Shown one piece after another: positions 12,364-23,340 of a stretch of 64,000 bases of DNA (within the stretch, counting starts at the first letter, position 1; each line of letters starts with the position of its first letter). Where the stretch lies: contig NW_027478399.1 in assembly GCF_051014685.1 (NCBI RefSeq), positions 248,001 to 312,000 on the forward strand. Reading direction: 5' to 3'. Origin of the DNA: Ptiloglossa arizonensis (Eukaryota; Arthropoda; Insecta; Hymenoptera; Colletidae). Made by a program: the position numbers and the translations under genes. A model generated the notes under the pieces. It was not told the DNA's origin. It did not search any database and was given only the letters and a program-made list of their open reading frames with translations.

Positions 12364-14624
12364 GACTTGCGAAAACTGTGATGGTTTCTCAACCATTCCT
12401 TAATTTCAAACTCCCATATCTCGCGAACCGATTGACGAACTCGAGAAATTCCGGTTGTATCTGAAAGCAGAAACTCGCCCCATTACAACGGTATGTGTAT
12501 TTTTGCCCTAGACCATAGTAGTTATTGGTTTCGAGTATCAGATTCCGAAAATATTGATGGTTTCTCAACCATTCCTTAACTTCAAACTCCCATATCTCGC
12601 GAACGGATTGACGTACTCGAGAAATTCCTGTTGCGTCTGAAAGCAGAAACTCGCCCGATTACAACGGTGTGTGTATTTTTGCCCTAGGCCATAGTAGTTA
12701 TTGGTTTCGAGTATCAGATTTGCGAAAATTTTCATGGTCTCTCAACCATTCCTTAACATCAAACTCCCATATCTCGCGAACGGATTGACGAACTCTCGAA
12801 ATTCCTGTTGCATCTGAAAGCAGAAACTCGTCCGATTACAACGGCATGTGTATTTTTGCCCTAGGCCATTCCAGTTATTGGTTTCGAGTATCAGACTTGC
12901 GAAAACTTTGATGGTTTCTCAACCATTCCTTAATTTCAAACTCCCATATCTCCCGAACGGATTGACGAACTCGAGAAATTCCTGTTGCATCTGAAAGTAG
13001 AAACTCGCCCGATTACAACGGTATGTGTATTTTTGCCCTAGGCCATAGTAGTTATTGGTTTCGAGTATCAGATTTGCGAAAATTTTGATGGTCTCTCAAC
13101 CATTCCTTAACTTCAAACTCCCATATCTCGCGAACCGATTGACGAACTCGAGAAATTCCTGTTGCATCTGAAAATAGAAACTCGCCCGATTACAACGGTA
13201 TGTGTATTTTTGCTCTAGACCATAGTAGTTATTGGTTTCGAGTATCAGACTTGCGAAAACTTTGATGGTTTCTCAACCATTCCTTAATTTCAAACTCCTA
13301 TATCTCGCGAACGGATTGACGAACTCGAGAAATTTCTGTTGCATCTGAAAGCAGAAACTCGCCCGATTACAACGGTATGTGTATTTTTTCCCTAGGCCAT
13401 AGTAGTTAATAGTTTCGAGTATCAGATTTGCGAAAATTTTCATGGTCTCTCAACCATTCCTTAACATCAAACTCCCATATCTCGCGAACGGATTGACGAA
13501 CTCTCGAAATTCCTGTTGCATCTGAAAGCAGAAACTCGTCCGATTACAACGGCATGTGTATTTTTGCCCTAGGCCATTCCAGTTATTGGTTTCGAGTATC
13601 AGACTTGCGAAAATTTTGACGGTATCTCAACCATTCCTTAACTTCAAACTCCCATATCTCGTGAACGGATTGAGGAAATCGAGAAATTCCTATTGCATCT
13701 GAATGTAGAAGCTCGCTCCATTACAACGGTATGTGTACTTTTCCCCTAGGCCATTCCAGTTATTCGTTTCGTGTATCAGACTTGCGAAATTTTTGATGGT
13801 TTCTCAACCATTCCTTAACTTCAAACTCCCATATCTCGTGAACGGGTTGAGGAAATCGGGAAATTCCTGTTGCATCTGAAAGTAGAAGCTCGCCCCATTA
13901 CAAGGGTATGTGTATTTTTGCCCTAGACCATAGTAGTTATTGGTTTCGAGTATCAGATTCCGAAAATATTGATGGTTTCTCAACCATTCCTTAACTTCAA
14001 ACTCCCATATCTCGCGAACGGATTGATGTACTCGAGAAATTCCTGTTGCGTCTGAAAGCAGAAACTCGCCCGATTACAACGGTGTGTGTATTTTTGCCCT
14101 AGGCCATAGTAGTTATTGGTTTGGAGTATCAGATTTGCGAAAATTTTCATGGTCTCTCAACCATTCCTTAACAGCAAACTCCCATATCTCGCGAACGGAT
14201 TGACGAACTCTCGAAATTCCTGTTGCATCTGAAAGCAGAAACTCGTCCGATTACAACGGTATGTGTATTTTTGCCCTAGGCCATTCCAGTTATTGGTTTC
14301 GAGTATCAGACTTGCGAAAATTTTGACGGTTTCTCAACCATTCCTTAACTTCAAACTCCCATATCTCGTGAACGGATTGAGGAAATCGAGAAATTCCTAT
14401 TGCACCTGAATGTAGAAGCTCGCTCCATTACAACGGTATGTGTACTTTTCCCCTAGGCCATTCCAGTTATTCGTTTCGTGTATCAGACTTGCGAAATTTT
14501 TGATGGTTTCTCAACCATTCCTTAATTTCAAACTACCATATCTCGCGAACGGATTGACGAACTCGAGAAATTTCTGTTGCATCTGAAAGCAGAAACTCGC
14601 CCGATTACAACGGTATGTGTATTT
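12364..14624. repeat. Duplicated block, copy 2 (pairs with 9,181-11,440)
   Basis: This is the downstream copy of the block described at 9,181. Homology starts at ACTTGCGAAAACTGTG, where the upstream flank differs (TTTTTTCCCTAGG here, TTTTTGCTCTAGACC at copy 1), so the breakpoint is sharp and falls inside a monomer, not at the phase point. It ends near 14,624, after which the array reads GTTTAAGGTATCAGATTCC instead of copy 1's sequence. High identity over about 2.26 kb implies a recent event. Confidence 0.88.
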
Positions 14625-15410
14625 TTGCCCTAGACCATAGTAGTTAATGGTTTAAGGTATCAGATTCCGAAAATTTTGATGGTTTCTCAACCATTCCTTA
14701 ACTTCAAGCTCCCATATCTCGCGAACGTATTGACGAACTCGAGAAATTCCTGTTGCACCAGAAAGTATAAACTCTCCCGATTACAATGGTGTGTGTACTT
14801 TTCCCCTAGGCCATTGTAGTCATTGGTTTCGAGTATCAGACTTGCGAAAATTTTGATGGTTTCTCAACCATTCCTTAACTTCAAACTCCCATACCTCGCG
14901 AACGGATTGACGAACTCGAGAAATTTCTGTTGCGTCTGAAAGCAGAAACTCGCCCGATTACAACGGTATGTGTATTATTGCCCTAGGCCATTCCAGTTAT
15001 TGGTTTCGAGTATCAGACTTGCGAAAATTTTGATGGTTTCTCAAACATTCCTTAACTTCAAACTCCCATATCTCGCGAACGGATTGACGAATTCGAGAAG
15101 TTCCGGTTGAATCTGAAAGCAGAAACTCGCCCGATTACAACGGTATGTGTATTTTTGCCCTAGACCATAGTAGTTATTGGTTTGGAGTGTCAGATTCCGA
15201 AAATTTTGATGGTTTCTCAACCATTCCTTAACTTCAAACAGCCATATCTCGCGAACGGATTGACGTACTCGAGAAATTCAAGTTGCGTCTGAAAGCAGAA
15301 ACTCGCCCGATTACAACGGTATGTGTATTTTTGCCCTAGGCCATAGTAGTTATTGGTTTCGAGTATCGGATTTGCGAAAATTTTGATGGTCTCTCAACCA
15401 TTTCTTAACT
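14625..15410. repeat. Satellite, no regular higher-order repeat
   Basis: About four to five monomers of mixed type. One carries TTGCACCAGAAAGTATAAAC, the earliest member of the CAGAAAGTAT type that becomes common at 21 kb and 30-49 kb. Another has GTGTATTATTGCCC, which recurs near 17.6 and 18.7 kb. Nothing but satellite is present. Confidence 0.65.
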
Positions 15411-16030
15411 TCAAACTCCCATATCTCGCGAACGGATTGTCGAACTCGAGAAATTCCTGTTGCATCTGAAAGCAGAAGCTCGCCCGATTACAACGGTATG
15501 TGTATTTTTGCCCTAGGTCATAGTAGTTATTGATTTCGAGTATCAGACTTGCGAAAATTTTGACGGTTTCTCAACCATTCCTTAACTTCAAACTCCCATA
15601 TCTCGTGAACGGATTGAGGAAATCGAGAAATTCCTATTGCATCTGAATGTAGAAGCTCGCTCCATTACAACGGTATGTGTACTTTTCCCCTAGGCCATTC
15701 CAGTTATTGGTTTCGAGTACCAGAATTGCGAAAATTTTGATGGTTTCTCAACCATCTCTTAATTCCAAACTCCGATATTTCGCGAACGGATTGACGAATT
15801 CGAAAACTTTCTGTTGCGTTTGAAAGCAGAAACTCTCCCGATTAGATCGGTATGTGCATTTTTCCCCTGGGCCATTGTAGTTATTGGTTTCGAGTATCAG
15901 ACTTGCGAAAATTTGGATGATTGCTCAACCATCTCTTAACTCCAAAATCCGGTATTTCGCGAACGTATTGACGAATCCGACAAATTTCTGTTGCGTCTGA
16001 AAGTAGAAGCTCTCCCGATTACAACGGTAT
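15410..16030. repeat. Block copy with divergent monomers, copy 1 (pairs with 17,710-18,330)
   Basis: The match to 17,710-18,330 has an offset of exactly 2,300 bp (13 monomers). The block includes the most divergent monomers of the left half: AACCATCTCTTAATTCC, CTCCGATATTTCGCG, GAATTCGAAAA, GTTTGAAAGCAG, CCGATTAGATCGG and TTTTTCCCCTGGGCC, followed by one with AAAATCCGGTATTTCGCG and AATCCGACAAATTTC. Relatives of these reappear near 30.8, 36.3, 41.6 and 42.2 kb. Confidence 0.8.
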
Positions 16031-16204
16031 GTGTATTTTTGCCCTAGGCCATTGCAGTTAATGGTTTCGAGTATCAGACTTGCGAAAATTTTGATGGTTT
16101 CTCAACCATTCCTTAACTTCAAACTCCCATATCTCGTGAACAGGTTGAGGAAATCGGGAAATTCCTGTTGCATCTGAAAGTAGAAGCTCGCCCCATTACA
16201 ACGG

Positions 16205-17080
16205 TATGTGTATTTTTGCTCTAGACCATAGTAGTTATTGGTTTCGAGTATCAGACTTGCGAAAACTTTGATGGTTTCTCAACCATTCCTTAATTTCAAA
16301 CTCCCATATCTCGCGAACCGATTGACGAACTCGAGAAATTCCGGTTGTATCTGAAAGCAGAAACTCGCCCGATTACAACGGTATGTGTATTTTTGCCCTA
16401 GACCATAGAAGTTATTGGTTTCGAGTATCAGATTCCGAAAATATTGATAGTTTCTCAACCATTCCTTAACTTCAAACTCCCATATCTCGCGAACGGATTG
16501 ACGTACTCGAGAAATTCCTGTTGCGTCTGAAAGCAGAAACTCGCCCGATTACAACGGTATGTGTATTTTTGCCCTAGGCGATAGTAGTTATTGGATTCGA
16601 GTATCTGATTTGCGAAAATTTTCATGGTCTCTCAACCATTCCTTAACATCAAACTCCCATATCTCGCGAACGGATTGACGAACTCTCGAAATTCCTGTTG
16701 CATCTGAAAGCAGAAACTCGTCCGATTACAACGGTATGTGTATTTTTGCCCTAGGCCATTCCAGTTATTGGTTTCGAGTATCAGACTTGCGAAAATTTTG
16801 ACAGTTTCTCAACCATTCCCTAACTTCAAACTCCTATATCTCGTGAACGGATTGAGGAAATCGAGAAATTCCTATTGCATCTGAATGTAGAAGCTCGCTC
16901 CATTACAACGGTATGTGTACTTTTCCCCTAGGCCATTCCAGTTATTCGTTTCGTGTATCAGACTTGCGAAATTTTTGATGGTTTCTCAACCATTCCTTAA
17001 TTTCAAACTACCATATCTCGCGAACGGATTGACGAACTCGAGAAATTTCTGTTGCATCTGAAAGCAGAAACCCGCCCGAT
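16205..17080. repeat. Partial third copy of the 9.18 kb block
   Basis: It carries the same ordered markers as 9,181 onward: GCTCTAGACC, GAAAACTTTG, TTCCGGTTGTATCTG, GATTCCGAAAATATTG, GACGTACTCGAG and GAACTCTCGAAATTCC, then a GACAGTTTCTC monomer and the TTGCATCTGAATGTAG type. Relative to the other two copies it jumps from the first CTCTCG monomer to the segment after the second, so about four monomers are absent. This suggests either an older state or a deletion by unequal exchange. Confidence 0.7.
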
Positions 17081-17329
17081 AACAACGGTATGTGTATTTT
17101 TGCCCTAGGCCATTGCAGTTAATGGTTTCGAGTATCAGACATGCGAAAATTTTGATGGTTTCTCAGCCATTCCTTAACTTCAAACTCCCATATCTCGCGA
17201 ACGGATTGACGAACTCGAGAAATTCCTGTTGCATCTGAAAGTAGAATCTCGCCTGATTACAGTGGTGTGTGTACTTTTCCCCTAGGCCATTGTAGTTATG
17301 GGTTTCGAGTATCAGACTTGTAAAAATTT

Positions 17330-17710
17330 TGCTGGTTTCTCAACCATTCCTTATCTTCAAACTCCCATATCTCGCGAACGGATTGGCGAACTCGAGAAAT
17401 TCCGGTTGCATCTGAAAGTGGATACTCGCCCGATTACAGTGGTGTGTGTACCTTTCCCCTAGGCCATTCCAGTTATTGGTTTCGAGTATCTGAATTGCGA
17501 AAATTTTGATGGTTTCTCAACCATTCCTTAACCTCAAACTCCCATATCTCGCGAACGGATTCACGAACTCGAGAAATTTCTGTTGCATCTGAAAGCAGAA
17601 ACTCGCCCGATTACAACGGTATGTGTATTATTGCCCTAGGCCATTCCAGTTATTGGTTTCGAGTATCAGACTTGCGAAAATTTTGATGGTTTCTCAAACA
17701 TTCCTTAACT
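17330..17710. repeat. Two-monomer unit duplicated six monomers downstream, copy 1
   Basis: TTCCTTATCTTCAAACTCC (TTATCTTC at 17,351), GGATTGGCGAACTCGAG, TTCCGGTTGCATCTG and GAGTATCTGA recur at 18,392-18,772 with an offset of 1,062 bp (six monomers). The second monomer has GGATTCACGAACTCGAG and TATTATTGCCC in both. Members of this GGCGAACTC type are reused near 20.9, 29.0, 32.0 and 42.8 kb. Confidence 0.8.
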
Positions 17711-18330
17711 TCAAACTCCCATATCTCGCGAACGGATTGACGAACTCGAGAAATTCCTGTTGCATCTGAAAGCAGCAGCTCGCCCGATTGCAACGGTTTG
17801 TGTATTTTTGCCCTAGGTCATAGTAGTTATTGATTTCGAGTATCAGACTTGCGAAAATTTTGACGGTTTCTCAACCATTCCTTAACTTCAAACTCCCATA
17901 TCTCGTGAACGGATTGAGGAAATCGGGAAATTCCTATTGCATCTGAATGTAGAAGCTCGCTCCATTACAACGGTATGTGTACTTTTCCCCTAGGCCATTC
18001 CAGTTATTGGTTTCGAGTACCAGAATTGCTAAAATTTTGATGGTTTCTCAACCATCTCTTAATTCCAAACTCCGATATTTCGCGAATGGATTGACGAATT
18101 CGAAAAATTTCTGTTGCGTTTGAAAGCAGAAACTCTCCCGATTAGATCGGTATGCGCATTTTTCCCCTGGGCCATTGTAGTTATTGGTTTCGAGTATCAG
18201 ACTTGCGAAAATTTTGATAATTGCTCAACCATCTCTTAACTCCAAAATCCGGTATTTCGCGAACGTATTGACGAATCCGACAAATTTCTGTTGCGTCTGA
18301 AAGTAGAAGCTCTCCCGATTACAACGGTCT
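17710..18330. repeat. Block copy with divergent monomers, copy 2 (pairs with 15,410-16,030)
   Basis: This repeats the 15.4 kb block at +2,300 bp with few differences, for example TTGCTAAAATT for TTGCGAAAATT near 18,027 and TCGCGAATGG for TCGCGAACGG near 18,083. Homology ends where this copy continues as TTTTTCCCCTAGGCCATTCC, while copy 1 has TTTTTGCCCTAGGCCATTGC. Confidence 0.8.
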
Positions 18331-18391
18331 GTGTATTTTTCCCCTAGGCCATTCCAGTTATTGGTTTCGAGTATCAGACTTACGAAAATTT

Positions 18392-18772
18392 TGATGGTTT
18401 CTCAACCATTCCTTATCTTCAAACTCCCATATCTCGCGAACGGATTGGCGAACTCGAGAAATTCCGGTTGCATCTGAAAGTGGAAACTCGCCCGATTACA
18501 ATGGTGTGTGTACTTTTCCCCTAGGCCATTCCAGTTATTGGTTTCGAGTATCTGACTTGCGAAAATTTTGATGGTTTCTCAACCATTCCTTAACCTCAAA
18601 CTCCCATATCTCGCGAACGGATTCACGAACTCGAGAAATTTCTGTTGCATCTGAAAGCAGAAACTCGCCCGATTACCACGGTATGTGTATTATTGCCCTA
18701 GGCCATTCCAGTTATTGGTTTCGAGTATCAGACTTGCGAAAATTTTGATGGTTTCTCAAACATTCCTTAACT
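18392..18772. repeat. Two-monomer unit, copy 2 (pairs with 17,330-17,710)
   Basis: TTATCTTC lies at 18,413, exactly 1,062 bp after 17,351. The same monomer order and markers follow (GGCGAACTC, then ATTCACGAACTC, then ATTATTGCCC). After it the array switches to CCATACCTCGCG, which has no counterpart after copy 1. Confidence 0.8.
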
Positions 18773-18779
18773 TCAAACT

Positions 18780-19300
18780 CCCATACCTCGCGAACGGATT
18801 GACGAACTCGAGAAATTCCTACTGCATCTGAAGTCAGAAACTCGCCCGATTACAATGGTGTGTGTACTTTTCCCCTAGGCAATTCCAGTTATTGGTTTCG
18901 GGTATCAGACTTGCGAAAATTTTGATGGTTTCTCAACCATTCCTTAACTTCAAACTCCCATATTTCGCGAACGGATTGACGAACTCGAGAAATTCCTGTT
19001 GCATCTGAAAGTAGAAACTCGCCCGATTACAATGGTGTGTGTACTCTTCCCCTAGGCCATTCCTGTTATTGGTTTCTAGTATCAGACTTGCGAAAATTTT
19101 GATTGTTTGTCAACCATTCCATAAATTCACACTTCCATATCTCGCGAAAGGATTGACGAACTCGAGAAATTTCTGTTGCATCTGAAAGCAGAAACTCGCC
19201 CGATTACAACGGTATGTGTATTTTTGCCCTAGGCCATTGCAGTTAATGGTTTCGAGTATCAGACATGCGAAAATTTTGATGGTTTCTCAACCATTCCTCA
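18780..19300. repeat. Three-monomer block repeated 9.37 kb away (28,153-28,673)
   Basis: CCATACCTCGCG at 18,781 and 28,153, CTACTGCATCTGAAGTCAG, TAGGCAATTCC and TTTCGGGTATCAG occur in the same order in both places. GATTGTTTGTCAACC with CCATAAATTCACACTTCC follows at 19,101 and 28,474. The constant offset of about 9,372 bp (53 monomers) shows that a segment was copied over a long distance, and this segment begins the block family found four times at 28-44 kb. Confidence 0.8.
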
Positions 19301-19569
19301 ATTTCAAACTCGCATATCTCGCGAACGGACTGACGAACACGAGAAATTCCTGTTGCATCTGAAAGTTGAAACTCGCCCGATTACAACGGTATGGGTATTT
19401 CTGCTCTAGACCATAGTAGTCATTGGTTTCGAGTATCAGACTTGCGAAAACTTTGATGGTTTCTCAACCATTCCTTAACTTCAAACTCCCATATCTCGCG
19501 AACGGATTGACGAACTCGAGAAATTCCTGTTGCATCTGAAAGCAGAAACTCGCCCGATTACAACGGTAT

Positions 19570-19920
19570 GTGTATTTTTCCCCTTGGCCATTGTAGTTAT
19601 TTGTTTCGAGTATCAGACTTGCGAAAATTTTGATGGCTTCTCAACCATTCCTTAATTTCAAACTCGCATATCTCGCGAAAGGATTGACGAACGCGAGAAA
19701 TTCCTGTTGCATCTGAAAGCAGAAGCTCGCCCGATTACAACGGTATGTGTATTTCTGCCCTAGACCATAGTAGTTATTGGTTTCGAGTATCAGATTCCGA
19801 AAATTTTGATGGTTTCTCAACCATTCCTTAACTTCAAGCTCCCATATCTCGCGAACGGATTGACGAACTCGAGAAATTCCTGTTGCATCTGAAAGTAGAA
19901 ACTCGCCCGATTACAATGAT
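19570..19920. repeat. First copy of the GGCTTCTC / ATTTCTGCCC dimer module
   Basis: An ordered pair of monomers has CCCCTTGGCC, TTATTTGTTTCGAG, GATGGCTTCTC (19,632), CTCGCGAAAGGATTG, GCAGAAGCTCGCCCG and TATTTCTGCCCTAGACC, and then GATTCCGAAAATTTTG with TTCAAGCTCCC. The same module occurs with GATGGC at 33,772, 39,429, 45,437, 46,495, 48,436, 49,496 and 52,858, plus GATGGGC near 44,378. That is nine copies, six of them within the 1,060-bp repeats or their derived block. Confidence 0.82.
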
Positions 19921-20049
19921 GTGTGTACTTTTCCCCTAGGCCATTCCTGTTATTGGTTTCGAGTATCAGATTTGCGAAAATTTTGATGGCTTCTCAACCA
20001 TTCCTTAATTTCAAACTCCCATATCTCGCGAACGGATTGACGAACTCGA

Positions 20050-20590
20050 GAAATTCCTGTTGCATCTGAAAGCAGAAACTCGCCCGATTACAACAGTGTG
20101 TGTATTTTTGCCATAGGCAATAGTAGTTATTGGTTTCGTGTATCAGACTTGCGAAAATTTTGATGGTTTCTCAACCACTCCTTAACTTCAAACTCCCATA
20201 TCTCGCGAACGGATTGACGTACTCGAGAAATTCCTATTGTATCTGAAAGTAGAAACTTGCCCGATTACAATGGTGTGTGTACTTTTCCCCTAGGCCATTC
20301 CAGTTATTTGTTTCGAGTATCAGACTTGCGAAAATTTTGATGGCTTCTCAACCATTCCTTAACATCAAACTCCCATACCTCGCGAACGGATTGACGAACT
20401 CGAGAAATTCCTGTTGCATCTCAAAAGTAGAAACTCGCCCGATTACAATGATGTGTGTACTTTTCCCCTAGGCCATTCCAGTTATTGGTTTCGAGTATCA
20501 GATTTGCGAAACTTTTGATGGATTCTCAACCATTCCTTAACTTCAAACTCGCATATCTCAGGAACGGATTGACGAACTCGAGAAATTCCT
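20050..20590. repeat. Three-monomer block, copy 1 (pairs with 21,464-22,004)
   Basis: AACAGTGTGTG, AGGCAATAGTAG, AACCACTCCTTAAC (CCACTCC at 20,175), GACGTACTCGAG, TATTGTATCTG and AAACTTGCCCG recur at +1,414 bp (eight monomers). The upstream copy has one extra A in CATCTCAAAAGTAG near 20,422. The downstream end leads into CTCAGGAACGG in both. Confidence 0.8.
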
Positions 20591-21463
20591 CTTGCATCTG
20601 AAAGTAGAAGCTCTCCCGATTACAATGGTGTGTGTACTTTTCCCCTAGGGCATTGTAGTCATTGGTTTCGAGTATCAGACTTGCGAAAATTTTGATGGTT
20701 TCTCAACCATTCCTCAATTTCAAACTCGCATATCTCGCGAACGGATTGACGAACTCGAGAAATTCCTGTTGCATCTGAAAGCAGAAACTCGCCTGATTAC
20801 AAAGGTGTCTGTATTTTTGCCCTAGACCATAGTAGTTATTGGTTTCGAGTATCAGATTCCGAAAATTTTGATGGTTTCTCAACCATTCCTTATCTTCAAA
20901 CTCCCATATCTCGCGAACGGATTGGCGAACTCGAGAAATTCCGGTTGCATCTGAAAGTGGAAACTCGCCCGATTACAATGGTGTGTGTGCTTTTCCCCTA
21001 GGCCATTCCAGTTATTCGTTTCGAGTAAGAGACTTGCAAAATTTTTATGGTTTCTCAACCATTCCTTAATTTCAGACTCGCATATCTCGCGAACGGAATG
21101 ACGAACTCGAGAAATTCCTGTTGCATCTGAAAGCAGAAACTCGCCCGATTACAAAGGTATGTGTATTTTTGCCCTAGACCATAGTAGTTATTGGTTTCGA
21201 GTGTCAGATTCCGAAAATTTTGAGGGTTTCTCAACCATTCCTTAACTTCAAGCTTCCATATCTCGCGAACGGATTGACGAACTCGAGAAATTCTTGTTGC
21301 ATCAGAAAGTATAAACTCTCCCGATTACAATGGTGTGTGTACTTTTCCCCTAGGCCATTGTAGTCATTGATTTCGAGTATCAGACTTGCGAAAATTTTGA
21401 TGGTTTCTCAACCATTCCTTAACTTCAAACTCCCATATCTCGCGAACGGATTGACGAACTCGA
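20590..21463. repeat. Satellite linking the two copies of the 20.05 kb block
   Basis: About five monomers. They include a GGCGAACTC / GAAAGTGG type at about 20,890, a GAGTAAGAGACTTGCAAAA type at about 21,025 with ACGGAATGACG, and a GATTCCGAAAATTTTGAGGG type followed by ATTCTTGTTGCATCAGAAAG at about 21,200-21,330. All three are components of the 28-44 kb superblocks, so this is probably related to their source. No gene is seen. Confidence 0.65.
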
Positions 21464-22004
21464 GAAATTCCTGTTGCATCTGAAAGCAGAAACTCGCCCG
21501 ATTACAACAGTATGTGTATTTTTGCCCTAGGCAATAGTAGTTATTGGTTTCGTGTATCAGACTTGCGAAAATTTTGATGGTTTCTCAACCACTCCTTAAC
21601 TTCAAACTCCCATATCTCGCGAACGGATTGACGTACTCGAGAAATTCCTATTGTATCTGAAAGTAGAAACTTGCCCGATTACAATGGTGTGTGTACTTTT
21701 CCCCTAGGCCATTCCAGTTATTTGTTTCGAGTATCAGATTTGCGAAAATTTTGATGGCTTCTCAACCATTCCTTAACATCAAACTCCCATATCTCGCGAA
21801 CGGATTGACGAACTCGAGAAATTCCTGTTGCATCTGAAAGTAGAAACTCGCCCGATTACAATGATGTGTGTACTTTTCCCCTAGGCCATTCCAGTTATTG
21901 GTTTCGAGTATCAGATTTGCGAAAATTTTGATGGATTCTCAACCATTCCTTAACTTCAAACTCGCATATCTCAGGAACGGATTGACGAACTCGCGAAATT
22001 CCTG
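21464..22004. repeat. Three-monomer block, copy 2 (pairs with 20,050-20,590)
   Basis: CCACTCC lies at 21,589, 1,414 bp after the first copy, with the same markers in order (GACGTACTC, TTGTATCTG, AACTTGCCCG, ACAATGATGTGTG). This copy uses GATTTGCGAAAATTTTG where the first has GACTTGCGAAAATTTTG near 20,325. Confidence 0.8.
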
Positions 22005-22590
22005 TTGTATCTGAAAGTAGAAACTCGCCCGATTAAAACGGTGTGTGTGCTTTACCCCTAGGCCATTCCAGTTATAGGTTTCGAGTATCAGACCAGCGAA
22101 AATTTTGACGGTTTCTCAACCATTACTTAACTTCGAACTCCCACATCTCGCGAACGGATTGACGAACTGGAGAAATTCCTGTTGCATCTGAGAGTAGAAA
22201 CTCTCCCGATTACAAAGGTGTGTGTACTTTTCCCCTAGGCCATTCCAGTTATTGGTTTCGAGTATCAGATTTGCGAAAATTTTGATGGATTCTCAACCAT
22301 TCCTTAACTTCAAACTCGCATATCTCAGGAACGGATTGACGAACTCGCGAAATTCCTGTTGTATCTGAAAGTAGAAACTCGCCCGATTAAAACGGTGTGT
22401 GTGCTTTACCCCTAGGCCATTCCAGTTATAGGTTTCGAGTATCAGACCAGCGAAAATTTTGACGGTTTCTCAACCATTACTTAACTTCGAACTCCCATAT
22501 CTCGCGAGCGGATTGACGAACTCGAGAAATTCCTGTTGCATCTGAAAGTAGAAACTCGCCCGATTACAACGGTATGTGTATTTTTACCCT
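21880..22590. repeat. Tandem pair of 354-bp dimers
   Basis: AGTATCAGATTTGC at 21,907 and 22,261 begins two near-identical dimers holding GATGGATTCTC, CTCAGGAACGG, ACTCGCGAAATTCC, CGATTAAAACGG, TGTGCTTTACCCC, TTATAGGTTTCGAG and GACCAGCGAAAATTTTGACGG. Relatives occur at about 47.2, 50.2 and 53.6 kb, where CGATTACAACGG replaces CGATTAAAACGG. The exact two-monomer shift is the signature of a single unequal exchange. Confidence 0.85.
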
Positions 22591-23340
22591 AGGTACTTGT
22601 AGTTATTGGTTTCGAGTATCAGACTTGCGAAGATTTTGATGCTTTATCAACCATTCCTTAACTTCAAACTCCCACATCTCGCGAACGGATTGACGAACTG
22701 GAGAAATTCCTGTTGCATCTGAGAGTAGAAACTCTCCCGATTACAAAGGTGTGTGTTCTTTACCCCTAGGCCATTCCAGTTATAGGTTTCGAGTATCAGA
22801 CCAGCGAAAATTTTGACGGTTTCTCAACCATTACTTAACTTCGAACTCCCATATCTCGCGAGCGGATTGACGCAGTCGAGATATTCCTGTTGCATCTGAA
22901 TGTAGAAACTCGCCCGATTGCAACGGTATGTGTTCTTTTCCACTAGGCCATTCCAGTTATTCGTTTCTAGCATCAGAATTGCGAAAATTTTGATGGATTC
23001 TCAACCGTCTCTTAACTCCAGACTCCCATATCTCGCGAACGGATTGACGAACTCGAGAAATTCCTGTTGCATCTGAAAGCAGAAACTCGCCCGATTACAA
23101 CGGTATGTGTATTTTTCCCCTAGGTCTTTGTAGTTATTGGTTTCGAGTATCAGACTTGCGAAGATTTTGATGGTTTCTCAACCATTACTTAACTTCGAAC
23201 TCCCATATCTCGCGAGCGGGTTGACGCACTCGAGATATTCCTGTTGCATCTGAATGTAGAAACTCGCCCGATTGGAACGGTATGTGTTCTTTTCCCCTAG
23301 GCCACAGTAGTTATTGGTTTCGAGTATCAGACTTGCGAAA
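22590..23340. repeat. Transitional satellite: GACCAGCG and TCTTTGTAG monomers
   Basis: Monomers here have TTATCAACC in place of TTCTCAACC, CCCACATCTCGCG, CTGAGAGTAGAAACTCTCC, and TCTCGCGAGCGGATTGACGC with TTCTAGCATCAGAATTGCG. The first TTTGTAG variant of the variable window appears here (AGGTACTTGTAG, then AGGTCTTTGTAG). The same series recurs at 50.4-51.6 and 53.7-55.0 kb. Confidence 0.75.

Noticed and set aside
20277..20471. Forward-strand open frames of 60-70 codons (also near 26,145, 33,351, 37,776, 44,842, 46,321 and 46,433)
   Set aside because: All are the same repeat word read forward, normally stopped at CTGAAAG; loss of one stop or a frameshifting indel lengthens them. There are no non-repeat residues in any.
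22494..22510. TCTCGCGAGC, close to the vertebrate promoter palindrome TCTCGCGAGA
   Set aside because: It arises from one A-to-G change in the common TCTCGCGAAC. No gene lies nearby and the taxon is unknown, so no promoter call is justified.
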